From: Aradus depressus
Taxonomy: Eukaryota; Arthropoda; Insecta; Hemiptera; Aradidae
Reading direction: 5' to 3'
Length of the DNA: 64,000 nucleotides
NCBI GenBank assembly: GCA_963662175.1
Contig: OY759218.1
Coordinates: 14,660,480 to 14,724,479, forward strand
The position numbers were made by a program, and so were the translations under genes. Below, one piece after another: positions 51,611-62,691 of this stretch. Below the pieces are notes generated by a model. It did not search any database. It was not told where the DNA came from and saw only the letters and a program-made list of their open reading frames with translations. Each line of letters starts with the position of its first letter. Position 1 is the first letter of the stretch.

Positions 51611-52390
51611 TATTTTCAAATTATTGAAGGTATTATATCAAATAATATTAGAGCCTTTTTTTTAGTCTCAAAATATTTCAATTTTTTTCTTTCATTTTTA
51701 TTTTCACCTTAAACAATACAATATCATCATTGTTATAAAAAGAAAATTTACTTTAGTTATTAAAGTACGTCGCATCATTCTTAAAAAAATTTTCATAAAT
51801 TCCAAACCGTTTTCCTGAAAAAATTAGCACAATGCATCTTCTAAAAATACTCACTAAACAACCACAATCCAAAAACATATATTATTAATTTAATATAATT
51901 CATTTATTAACAAAAAAATTGAGGACCATTCATACATCAACACGCTCTTGGGTAACCTAATACGAAGGTAATCAAATCATCGATAATTAATTATTTATAA
52001 TTTTATTAAACCTCCCATTATATTCTAAATTTTACAATCATCCATTAAGCTCAAATTCAAAATTATCAATTTATTTTATTAGTTATTTCATATTTTTTAT
52101 TTTTTTAGTGGTTTTTTAATATATTAAGGGTGTCCAATTAATAATTATTTAAACTTTTAGAGTCCGATTTGAAGTTTATAGTACTATCAATGTTATCAGC
52201 AATATATAAAGCTTCAATGTATTTTCTTTTTAAGCTATCAGATTCATTATGTAGAATTTCCGTATTTTCGAAATCAAATTTATGATTCAAATTAATACAA
52301 TGCTGTGATAGTGCAGTTTTTGGTTCTTTATTACCCTTCTTTTTATCCTTATAATTTGTATGTTTTTATGTTGGTATAGTCTTTTTTTTT
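51611..52390. other. No gene recognised
   Basis: AT-rich, no element ends seen. A weak reverse REP-A trace follows at 52390-52600 ('gtgtcgattcttttgtgagttattaaagttttggag', 'ctattgggagttatt'). Confidence 0.35.
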
Positions 52391-53059
52391 TAATTTTGAG
52401 ATGATTCCGAAATCGTGTCGATTCTTTTGTGAGTTATTAAAGTTTTGGAGTTGATGATCTGTCCTTTGGCTGATATGACCGAAAATCAATAAGATTCTTT
52501 AGCATGGAAGTCCGAATCAACATTTTAAATTTTATGTCGGTGTATTCATTCTATTGGGAGTTATTCTTTTCACAGTCTTTCTGTTTTTTTGACAGTATAT
52601 TTGAAAAAATATATTGTGTAAATCCGAATAGTGTGAACATAATAGTGATGTTTGAAGGTCGATCTCTGTACATTCAGAGCCCTCCTGTTCCCACACAGGA
52701 CGTCCACTGTAACTGATATCCTATATATATATCGTCTTCATAAAATCCAATCTCTCAGCTGTCGTTCAAATATATTGAAACAGTATTTTATTGAATTGAT
52801 GTTTTATATATTCCCATAAATTTGAATAAGTAAATTCATGACAACGGTTGCTTACATTTAGTTCCTTCCATGGGAAAATGAATTTAAACTGGATAAAACC
52901 CAGTGAAAAAGTTACCTACAGGTTGTTCTAGTATGTATTCTGAAGGAAAGAGAATTTTATGTTCGACGTAAAAAATTTTTATGTTTGTTCCCATTCAATG
53001 CGGCACCGATTTGTTTATGCTACATCACTAACTTATTTTTCTTGCCCAGCTACGACTTT

Positions 53060-53460
53060 ATGGGGGAGTTATGTAATCTTTCAAAAATTCCGTATGAAGT
53101 TTTCACCAGAATTTCCGACCCCTAAATCCAGAAATGAAAAAAAAGTCAAGGCAATGTACTTTTAAGTAGTATTAAGTTTCGCTTTTCTTTGTTCGGGCTA
53201 AAAATCAATAGTTGACTTACATAGGGGCTTCTGAATCCTCGTATCAAATTTTGTGTCGATGTTTGTATTACATCGGCAGTTATTGGGGTTTTTGAGTTTA
53301 GCCCCACCTCTGATGCCCCATTCCGGAGAAGTAGGAGTCGTCCTTATGGGGTTTTCATTTTCGGAATCAGGAAGTTGGAAAACATGAAATTCCGGTGAAA
53401 ACTCAACATCGAATTTCTGAGCGATTACATAACTTCCCCTATACTTCGTATAGCTGGAGA
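53060..53460 (-). repeat. REP-A pieces, forward then reverse
   Basis: A short forward start ('gggggagttatgtaatctttcaaaaattcc') is followed by a longer reverse copy from 'gctaaaaatcaatagttgacttac' to CATAACTTCCCCTATACTTCGTATAGCTGG. Only the reverse copy is intact at its terminus. Confidence 0.65.
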
Positions 53461-53644
53461 TGTAAAAAAAAATTATAGTTTAAAAAATTAAACGCGCTTT
53501 TATGAGTAGCGCACTAAGAACTTAATGTTTTTCACCATTATATTGGGTGGGATTCACTAAGAATCCAAATTTACACGAGGTCCCCACATCTTGAATTTTA
53601 TTTACTACTTTAGAAGTGCCTGATTTACTGTTTGTTAGCAATTA

Positions 53645-55110
53645 CAAAGTTCCCATGACCACCTCCCTCCTCCATCATCAGACCCTCCTTGTCACAACAT
53701 GTAACCAAAGGACTCATTGAGACAAGTCAAATGAGCCCAAACTTGATGGGCAAACAATAAGCCATGCAGAAGTCCCCATGACCACCTCCCTCCTCCATCA
53801 TCATACCCTCTTGGTCACAATATGTAACCAAAGGACTCATCGAGACAAGTCAAATGAGCCCAAACTTGATGGGCTTATTGTTAGCCCCTGAGAAGTCCCC
53901 ATGACCACCTCCCTCCTTCATCATCAGACCCTCCTGGTCACAACATGTAACCAAAGGACTCATCGAGACAAGTCAAATTAGCCCAAACTTGATGGGCTTA
54001 TTGTTAGCCCCTGAGAAGTCCCCATGACCACCTCCCTCCTCCATCATCAGACCCTCCTTGTCACAATATATAACCAAAGGAGTCATTGAGACAAGTCAAA
54101 TTAGCACAAACTTGATGGGCTTATTGTTAGCCCCTGAGAAGTCCCCATGACCACCTCCCTCCTTCATCATCAGACCCTCCTGGTCACAATATATAACCAA
54201 AGGAGTCATTGAGACAAGTCAAATTAGCACAAACTTGATGGGCTTATTGTTAGCCCCTGAGAAGTCCCCATGACCACCTCCCTCCTCCATCATCAGACCC
54301 TCCTTGTCACAATATATAACCAAAGGAGTCATTGAGACAAGTCAAATTAGCACAAACTTGATGGGCTTATTGTTAGCCCCTGAGAAGTCCCCATGACCAC
54401 CTCCCTCCTTCATCATCAGACCCTCCTGGTCACAATATATAACCAAAGGAGTCATTGAGACAAGTCAAATTAGCACAAACTTGATGGGCTTATTGTTAGC
54501 CCCTGAGAAGTCCCCATGACCACCTCCCTCCTTCATCATCAGACCCTCCTGGTCACAACATGTAACCAAAGGACTCATCGAGACAAGTCAAATTAGCCCA
54601 AACTTGATGGGCTTATTGTTAGCCCCTGAGAAGTCCCCATGACCACCTCCCTCCTCCATCATCAGACCCTCCTTGTCACAATATATAACCAAAGGAGTCA
54701 TTGAGACAAGTCAAATTAGCACAAACTTGATGGGCTTATTGTTAGCCCCTGAGAAGTCCCCATGACCACCTCCCTCCTTCATCATCAGACCCTCCTGGTC
54801 ACAACATGTAACCAAAGGACTCATCGAGACAAGTCAAATTAGCCCAAACTTGATGGGCTTATTGTTAGCCCCTGAGAAGTCCCCATGACCACCTCCCTCC
54901 TCCATCATCAGACCCTCCTTGTCACAATATATAACCAAAGGAGTCATTGAGACAAGTCAAATTAGCACAAACTTGATGGGCTTATTGTTAGCCCCTGAGA
55001 AGTCCCCATGACCACCTCCCTCCTCCATCATCAGACCCTCCTTGTCACAATATATAACCAAAGGACTCATTGAGACAAGTCAAATGAGCCCAAATTTGAT
55101 GGGTTAACAA
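53645..55110. repeat. 123-bp satellite array, about 12 units
   Basis: Units start AGAAGTCCCCATGACC at 53768, 53891, 54014, 54137 and onward in exact 123-bp steps to 54998, with a diverged first unit near 53645. Two variant classes (CAACATGTAACC/ACTCATCG versus CAATATATAACC/AGTCATTG; CTTCATC/CCTGG versus CTCCATC/CCTTG) often alternate, hinting at a 246-bp higher-order unit. The last unit is cut by a transposon; its remainder is at 55666-55725. Confidence 0.95.
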
Positions 55111-55114
55111 TAAG

Positions 55115-55661
55115 TGGGGTTTCACACCAAAGCCGGGCCGAAAACGCTTGAGCGCTAGATACGCAGGGTTTAGATGGGAGTATTCAAACCAAGGCCGAGC
55201 GGTTTTGAGCAGTACTACCTCCCGCCAATTCGAGCGTTTTCTGCCAAGCCTTTTTTTCCCGTCATTCAGTCTAGTTCGGTGTTTCAGCCCAGTGAGTTAC
55301 ATCATATTGCGCAATATATTGTTTTTCTATTGTTTCAAGTGGTTTTTGTTTTTTAAATTTTTTTATATTATAATGAGTGATCTTTATATATAGTGTGAGT
55401 CCAGTATCGCCTTCTTTCTGCCACACATTCATCATCAAGTGATGAACTATGCAATAACATCATCATCATCAAAGTTGATGACATCAATTTGCACCACGTT
55501 TCAACTGAGACTGAATAGGAAAGAAGCACCTCTCACTACAAGGCTAGAAAACCTACTGAGAGCAAATCGGCTTCGGTGCGAACGCAGGCAGATTCCGCTC
55601 GGCTCGGCTTCGCATCGCATCGCCCGGCCCGGCTCGGCTCGGCTTTGGTGTGTAAAAAGCC
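55115..55661. mobile_element. DNA transposon with 4-bp TSD (TAAG) inside the satellite
   Basis: A 547-bp element with inverted ends (TTTCACACCAAAGCC and GGCTTTGGTGTGTAAA). It is flanked by TAAG (55111-55114 and 55662-55665) and exactly splits a satellite unit whose intact counterpart is at 53757-53770. GC-rich CGGCTCGGCT repeats lie at the right end. The 105-codon frame inside has no known transposase motif. Chapaev and Sola families make 4-bp duplications, but assignment is open. Confidence 0.8.
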
Positions 55662-55894
55662 TAAGCCATGCAGTAGTCCCTATGACCACCTTCCACCTCC
55701 ATCATCACACAAGCTGGATGGTAGCATATTATTGTATTGTCACAAGAAATGCATAAGTGTACTAAGTTTCAAATAAATAGGACAATTAGAAGTGAGTGAA
55801 AATTGAGTTGTAAGATTTGCTTACAATGTTAGTAAGTTACAGGTCAAGGTAATAAAAGCGTGTTAAGAAAAGAAAAGTCATCGTACGTATTTCC

Positions 55895-56515
55895 CCAGCA
55901 CGAATGGATCAACTATGTTTTCGCAGTGTCTGGAAAACGAATGGATCTATTTGAAATCTTATTCAGGCACTAAGTCCTCATACAAAATTGTGAGTTATGA
56001 CCATTGAGTTGAAACCCCCCTAGTCAAATCCAAAAAGATGAAAGATAAGAGGAGGTTTAGTGATAGCCCAAGGAAGAAAAAAGATGGTGCCTCACCGGCA
56101 ATTTCAGACCGGATGGTAGATATCTCTCAATAGAGTTCCTTTAGCATTCCTTTCTCATTTATAGTAATTCAGCCGACAATATTTTTCCCCAACGCCATTT
56201 AATGAATTAAGTTTTCGCTCTCCCTCTGAGCCCAAATTACCGATTTGTTTGAATGAATGGTGACTTTTTCATGTACTTCTGAATTATCATACTAAATTTT
56301 GTGTTGATACATCGGTAAATATTGTTTTGTGTTGAGACCCCCCCCCCCCCCCCCCCTGAAATTCAATAGGCTCGTTATGGGGTTTTGGATACATATATAA
56401 AATTTCGTGTTGATATAATCATTCTATTGGGACCTTTCGTATTCACAGTCAGACATGAATTTCAACATGAAAAACTCAAAATCGAATTTCTGACCAATTA
56501 CTTAATATGAAGAGT
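55895..56515 (-). repeat. REP-A copy, reverse, with 20-nt poly(C)
   Basis: 'tacgtatttccccagcacgaatgg', 'gcctcaccggcaatttcag', 'cgctctccctctgagcccaaattaccg', a C run at 56338-56357 in the 'gagacccc' block, 'attctattgggacc' and 'ctcaaaatcgaatttctgaccaattac'. The order is disturbed, so more than one copy may be joined. Confidence 0.55.
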
Positions 56516-56640
56516 GGTCGTCTGTAGTCTGACCTCTCACAGATATTATTATTATATACTAGCCGGCTTTCGAGGCTGCCCTCATCATAAGGCAGTTTTT
56601 TACCTTTTTGTTTTATATTTATTTATTTTTTTTTATTGAA
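56516..56640 (-). mobile_element. Degenerate hammerhead-bearing insertion
   Basis: Reverse relative of 23165-23471: on the minus strand TTATGATGAGGGCAGCCTCGAAAGCCGGCTAG followed by ATCTGTGAGAGGTCAGACTAC. The core CTGATGA has become TTATGATGA, but the AGCCGGCU stem and GAAA remain. The right boundary is obscured by the insertion at 56653. Confidence 0.6.
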
Positions 56641-56652
56641 GAGTTTTATTTT

Positions 56653-56920
56653 GTGTTTCTTAAACTTCTCTGGGATGTTCCACTGTTGGTTAATTCCGGC
56701 ATTTCTTCCAGAGGTGTCTTCTTATTTTTTTTTTTTTTTCCTTTTTCCGACAATATTTCGCGACATTTACACGTCCCTTCTTCCGATCACTATGAACCAG
56801 GTTGAACCTGGTTCATAGTGATCGGAAGAAGGGACGTGTAAGTGTCCCGAAATATTGTCGGAAAAGGGAAAAAATAAAAATAAGAAGACACCTCTAGAAA
56901 AAATGCCGGAATCAACCAAC
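56653..56920. mobile_element. Palindromic PLE-type insertion with 12-bp TSD
   Basis: 268 bp flanked by GAGTTTTATTTT (56641-56652 and 56921-56932). The arms meet at AACCAGGTT/AACCTGGTT near 56812. Same family as 39943-40156 (shared CCAGAGGTGTCTTCTTATTTTTT and GGGACGTGTAAGTGTCCCGAAA); the hammerhead-like core is decayed in the same way. Confidence 0.8.
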
Positions 56921-57385
56921 GAGTTTTATTTTATTTATTTATTTACTATCTAAATTGTTGTCATGGAGGAGTTCTCAAGTAAGACACCTTCTGATTTTCA
57001 GCCAGTGCGCAAAGGAGCCAAGGAGTTTAGAGGGAGAGCGGAATCTTAATTTATTACAATTAATTTGAGCTGGAGAAGCTGTTCTATTTTACACTGCCAT
57101 CTTTATATTAATAGTAATAATAAATAATAAATAAACGTAATATTTAAACATTGAAAGACCTCAAATATAATTGTGTTCGCTCGCGCGGCAACTATTGAAT
57201 ACTTATTCCGGTTTTTTTTCAAACTTTGCACAAAAATCGTTCATGTGAAAAGGAATATCAAGTGTAGTTATCTGACCAACGGAAAGAGAGGAAATGGAAG
57301 GAGCATTGTTTAAAAAATGGGTGGTCTCAAATGAACTTTCAAAGAAATTGACTTTCAATGTTCTACTTCCCCAGCTATACGAAGT

Positions 57386-58048
57386 AATAATAAATTTATT
57401 TCCTTTAAACCAATAGGATACGTCAAATGAACTTATACATTAAGATAGCTTATAAATTAGATTTATAACTACTTGAGTCTAACACATCTATGATTAGTAG
57501 TAACAACGAAACCATTAAAAAAAGTAAAATGAAGATAATAAAAACTGTACAAATAAATACTTGAAAATATATGAGTATATAAAAAAAAAAAAATAATAAT
57601 ACAAGATACGTACATAATAAGTAGACACATTTTTCAATTTAATAAAAATTAAGATAACTATTTTTCAAAAAAAAGTTTCGGAAGTGTCTATCCCCAACGA
57701 TGTTTCGGGACGTTCTTACGTCCCATCATCAGGTCCCAATGTGCGAGATATAGAAAAGAAAGAAAACAATGTAACTATAACAATATATGAAAAATAATAT
57801 ATATATAGAGATTAATCAATTATAAATGAATGTATAAAAATGTCTAAATAAATAAAAATATATAAATGAATGGACTGACCTTTAAGGTGTGGAGGAACTC
57901 TGCCCAAAATATAAAAATGAAAGCTTTGTATCAAATATTGTTTTTGGATATGAAACACGATTCTTTATTGTGATTATATTATTATTTTTGAACAGTGAGA
58001 ATAAAATTCCGTTTCCGTGTGAAGGGTTTCCTCTAACATGAACATTTC
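57386..58048 (-). mobile_element. LINE L-A 3' UTR copy
   Basis: On the minus strand: 'atgttagaggaaacccttcac', 'ctcactgttcaaa', 'aatcgtgtttcatatccaaa', then a very regular stem-loop CCTGATGATGGGACGTAAGA...ACGTCCCGAAACATCG (about 57700-57735), 'aatttataagctatcttaatgtataagtt', 'attggtttaaaggaaataaatttatt'. Collinear with 5748-6268 and 37440-38035. Confidence 0.65.
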
Positions 58049-58049
58049 A

Positions 58050-58590
58050 GTATAGGGGAAGTTATGTAATCGGTCAAAAATTCGATGTTGAGTTTCCTTG
58101 GAATTTATGTTTCAAAAATAGAAAACAATTCGTCGGTGAATCACCGGCAATTTATTTCCACAACTTGAATTAATTAAATTTTCGCCCTCTTACTAAAAGT
58201 CGATAGTTGACTTTAGTTTTTAAGTTTTAGTTGACACTAAAATTTGTGTCGCCAGATTCATTACATTAGGAATTATAAGGGTTTATGAGTCGAATCATCC
58301 TCCTCTGATCCTCTTCTTCCCTTCGGCCGATTTCGCGGAAAATTAATTGGTGTTCTTATAGAGTTTTGAATTTTGTGTTGATACATTCACTACATCAGCA
58401 GTTATTAGAGTTTTTGTGTTGAGCCCTCCCCTAATTCCTCTCTTCCCTTCTGTCGATTTGACTGAAAACGAATAGTTGTCGTCTTTATAGAGTTATGGAT
58501 ACATATATTGGCTAAAAATCTTTGGTTGACTAAATACAGAGGCTTCTAAATACTCATACTAAATTTCACTCTTTTTGTTGTGTAAGGAGA
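58050..58590 (+). repeat. REP-A 5' end followed by reverse REP-A pieces
   Basis: 'gtataggggaagttatgtaatcggtcaaaaattcgatgttgagttt' is followed by CGTCGGTGAATCACCGGCAA and reverse blocks ('cattacattaggaattataagggttt', 'cggccgatttcgcggaaaattaattgg'). A deletion or inversion joins the two orientations. Confidence 0.6.
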
Positions 58591-58897
58591 TTTTCAATTA
58601 ATAAATGTATTATTTATTACAGCATCACTTCTCCCATTTATTTGTTGTTTTCTCAAAAAGTTGCAGTTACAAACGTTTCGGAAACACTCCCATAATCAGT
58701 ATCTATAATACATGTGTTCTTTAGTTAACTAATCCTTCTGCCAATCAGAATCTTACTTTTATATAACACATTTACTATATCGACTTTAATATTTCAAGAA
58801 TCATTAGATCATGCAGATGGATACTCACCAGATTCTAAAATTAATTCAAATGATAACGTTTCAGATTTATAGAGTTATTACCCAATTTTGACACTAT

Positions 58898-59190
58898 GAG
58901 CGCCGATTACTCAGAGATAGCGGTGGCTTACTGAGCTCAAGGGTTCGAAACTTGGTCGAGGCCAAGTTTTTTTTCTGAGAGGTAAAAACCATGAACACGC
59001 AGGCCTTCGGATCGGACGTTAAGCGATGGTCCGGAGCCTGTGCGATGTCAGGAACTCGTTAAAGACCCCTCACCGTAGGTTTCTAAACCTGGGTAGGCAA
59101 CATTTATCACTCTTACTCTAGAGCTAACAGGAAAGGGATAAGAGCATTGAATGCTTAGGTCCCTAGGTGTACTCACTAGCCCTATCAATA
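58898..59190 (+). mobile_element. tRNA-derived SINE copy
   Basis: Head with TACTGAGCTCAAGGGTTCGAAACTTGG (B box GGTTCGAAACT), the 'ggccttcggatcggacgttaagcgatggtccgg' and 'actcgttaaagacccct' blocks, and the 'aagggataagagcattgaatgcttaggtcc' tail type of 41689. Target duplications were not established. Confidence 0.8.
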
Positions 59191-59599
59191 TATCTGGTAT
59201 AATCACCAAGTAAATGAAGATAGTTCAATCGCCAGTACATGTATGTAGTACATTCACCAGTACATGGATATAGTACATGGAAACAGTATTTTTAGAAAAA
59301 GGATATTGATTTCTGATTCAAAGGATTTGGTGCTCCCCTCGAAATTTCGTAGAGTACCAAATTGAACTCATCAGGTACATCCTTTAATAAAGTTTTCTTA
59401 AGGGGCTCATTTTTAGTTTGTTTTCGTCTCAGGGACATCGTTACACTCACGTCGGCTTCCATTAAAAGTTCTAAATTGAGAAACTTGGACGTATTGTGGA
59501 AACTAGTAATAAATAAAACAAACTTCTTTTTTGCAATATTGTTTATTATATTTATACGAAGAAACGATTGTAGCTATGAACTTGAAATTTGAAATGAAA

Positions 59600-60000
59600 A
59601 AGTCACATGTGCTAATGATAATGGACGGGATCAGATAAAAATGTGACCACTTAACTTCGGGGCTTAAGTACATTTTACAAGATACCGCTTATATTTTTCA
59701 TCCAATCAAAAATTGTAGAGAAAACAGAAAGGCAGATTTTATATTCAATAGGTTTTTTTCGAAGGTCGCTCGGTTTGAGAAATAAATGTCGAAACCCGTC
59801 CTAAAACGTTGTTTTCAAACCCATTTTTTAGACGTTTGTTTAATTTACACGAAAACTGTTAATCCTATCGAAACATTGATTCCAACTTCAAATGTTCCTA
59901 TTAAACTTTCAATTCCTTATGTGTTCTCAGATTTGAGATAAGACCAATACGAACAATGTTATGGCGCCCCAAATAATGTATACATTTCACAATCATATTT
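59600..60000 (-). repeat. REP-C copy, reverse
   Basis: 'cttcggggcttaagtacattttacaagatac', 'tcgaaggtcgctcggtttgag', 'aaccgt...cctatcgaaac' inverted relative to 19100-19300. 60001-61270 holds no feature I can place, apart from a short 'acagatcactctccctccctc' REP-C end at 60725. Confidence 0.55.
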
Positions 60001-61274
60001 TTAGTTTAAGTTTAATTCATTCATTCAAAGTGGCGCTACAACACATTTAGTGAGTCAAGGCCTCCTCTTTCAGGTACCCATACACGAAATATTAGTATGT
60101 TGAAACAAAATAATCAACACAAATTTAAATCAACCATTAAAATTTTCATCAGTATTATACAATAAGTAGTAGTAGTAAGTATCGCAATTAAATAAGCCTT
60201 AATTTCCTTTTTTTTTTTCAGTAAATCGGTCCAACACTTTTTCAGCTGAAATTAATTGTTTACTATTTTATTCTCGTTCAGCTGATAGCACTAAATGTAC
60301 TGTAAAAAAACAATTATTTTCCCTTTATACGGCTTTCATTGAATACATTCTAAAATATGCAGTTAGTCTTAATAGACTTTTTGTTTTAGGTAAACATTGC
60401 AGTTTTTGGGAGAGATTTTAAAATTGCCGCGCGTTTTGTTGTGACACGCACGACGATGCGTTCGCTAAATTCTCATATTTCTGCGATTGGCAGCATTCGT
60501 TGGAGTCCAAACTTTAAGAAACCGTAATTTGAATCCGAATAACGTTTGACTGGGAACTGAAGCTTTCTATATCCTTTTCTTGACTGTATAGTAATGTTTG
60601 TCCGTGGTGGAGTTGTCGTTATGTATTATAATTTTTTTAAATTAGGTACATTAGATCGCACTTTTTTGGGGGGCACCCCTGCCCCTTCCTACGCCAAAGC
60701 GCAGAGCAACGAATTTTAAAATTTGTACAGATCACTCTCCCTCCCTCTCTTCTCTATTTTGAAATAAACATTTCTAAACCTGATCATTTGTTTCACTATG
60801 AACTCTTTGCCAGACTAAGAGACAAAATGTTAGGCAAATGACGTTAACTTCGTTACTGGAAAAGGTATGAAATAACTATTTGCTAAGGCTAAAGCTGTTT
60901 GCCCAGACAAAAGCCTTTTACCTGAAATTACCATATAACAACTACAACATATACATATAATGCCTGGATTCTGTGCATGGAGGTAATATCTTTATACGAA
61001 AGACCGTATATTCAGTTACCAGCCGTCTCTGTAATTACCCATACTGGCCTCATAAATGTTCGTTACGATGTCATTCGAATATCGCGTTATTAACAAACTA
61101 GGGAATTTTTAGATTTTACGTTTTCATTGCATTTCAACTCAATAATGAAAAAATATAGTTTATCAATTTTCATTTGTATTTGATGCTTGCCGATTATCCT
61201 TCAGTATACTTTGAGCGGATTCCACGTACACATTTCCGCTGCTATCGGTGTTTCTTTAAACGATAGTTAGAATT

Positions 61275-61350
61275 AATCATCGGCAATGTACTTCCCCAAC
61301 ATGAATTAACCAATTAAGTTTTCGCTCTCCCTTTAAAACGACTTGACCGT
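61275..61350 (-). repeat. REP-A fragment
   Basis: 'atcatcggcaatgtacttccccaacatgaattaaccaattaagttttcgctctccctttaaa' matches the reverse 3' part. Confidence 0.6.
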
Positions 61351-61499
61351 TTGACATACCGTATACATGACATACGTCGCCAGTGGTAGCCAAGTCGAAA
61401 GATGCGGCGAGGTTGGGGATATTTATATCCCAAGGGATAGATTTACTCGTGAAAGCAAAGGTTTTGCTTTTATTTTACTTTTTTAAATAGTTTTGTTAT

Positions 61500-61640
61500 T
61501 ACTAATCATACGCGTGTTGGACTCAAGTATTTGTAAATCTAATTTATAAGCTATCTTAATGTATAAATTCTTTTGACATATCCTATTACCATGTATTGGT
61601 TTAACGGAAAAAAAATTATTTTTATTATTATTAAATAATT
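61500..61640 (+). mobile_element. LINE L-A tail fragment
   Basis: 'gttggactcaagtatttgtaaatctaatttataagctatcttaatgtata...ttgacatatcctatta', 'attggtttaacgg' and (ATT)n. The best-preserved end block of the family. Confidence 0.6.
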
Positions 61641-61919
61641 TTAGGCTAGGGCACTACAGAGGGGGAGCAGACATTTTTGTGAAATATAACTGATGTGTAT
61701 ATTTACATGTTCAATGTTCTGTTTCTAACCAATAAAGGTTTATTTATATGAATATGTCAATATTTATAATATTTAGTACACAATAATAATCCTGGGCAGC
61801 GCCTACTACTAATAATTACGAAACGTTTAGTTCCATTGCGTCTAATGAAACAATTTATGTTAAAACAATGAAACCTTATTTCTTAGGCTGATTGATATCA
61901 AGAAAAAAATATCTATGAT

Positions 61920-62200
61920 GAGGCCCTTACAGGACTTTCTTATACCAACCACTTTTGTACAGATGACTCTCCCTCCCCCTCTCAAATTAATTTCATACTG
62001 GTTATATGAATGTAATGTGTTGGCGTCAGCAATTTTCGTTGTTTATTGTACAGCGCGATTCTGAAAGAGAATTTGTTATAGACAGTAATGCCAGTTTATA
62101 ATCTATCTCAAATCTGAGGACACGACAGCGATTCGAAACTTAATTAGGAACATTTTGGTCGGAAACAATTTTTCGATAGGATTAACCGTTTCCCTGTTAT
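61920..62200 (+). repeat. REP-C copy, left part
   Basis: TTTCTTATACCAACCACTTTTGTACAG, 'ctccctccccctctcaaattaatttcatactgg', 'aggacacgac...cttaattaggaacattttggtcgg' and 'ttcgataggattaaccgtttccc'. It is interrupted after 62200 and resumes at 62490 ('ccgttgaaaactcagattttcgcacg'). Confidence 0.6.
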
Positions 62201-62349
62201 AAAGTTTATTATATTATAAAGTTTAAATTTGTTTAATATTTCAGTTTGTTTTGGTGTTAATAATTTAAATGTTAATTATTGGTTTAGTCACATGACATTT
62301 AATGTCATATCTTTTACTCAAATCTAGCATATATACTCATTAAAAATGT

Positions 62350-62420
62350 ATATATGTCAATACAGGCTCTGAAGAAGGCACATTTAGTGCCGAAAACTTG
62401 GCAGAAATTCCATAAGCTTG
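62350..62420 (+). ncRNA. Degenerate hammerhead-like motif
   Basis: CUCUGAAGA, A, stem II GGCAC-AUUUA-GUGCC, GAAA are intact, but the following ACUUGGCAG gives no self-complementary stem III or clear UH site. It lies in an insertion that splits REP-C (about 62205-62488). Confidence 0.4.
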
Positions 62421-62691
62421 ATTTCTTCGACCACAAGCCTGATCTCTCCTTCTTATTACATCGTTGGTCAATCTCTCCATAGTTGATATCCGTTGAAAAC
62501 TCAGATTTTCGCACGATTACATTACTTTTTCATACTAATAAACACAACTCTCTCTTTTCTTTGTTCGGTATCTAGCGTGACCAGAGAAAGTCACGATTTT
62601 TCATGTCAATTCGAGTCCTCTACCAGCGATAATTTATCATGTATCTATAATGAAAGACACAGAGTTGTTGTCCACTCACAAGTTTTATTTG

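Noticed and set aside
53645..55110. CRISPR-like array
   Set aside because: The 123-bp units are tandem without distinct spacers, and the window is eukaryotic.
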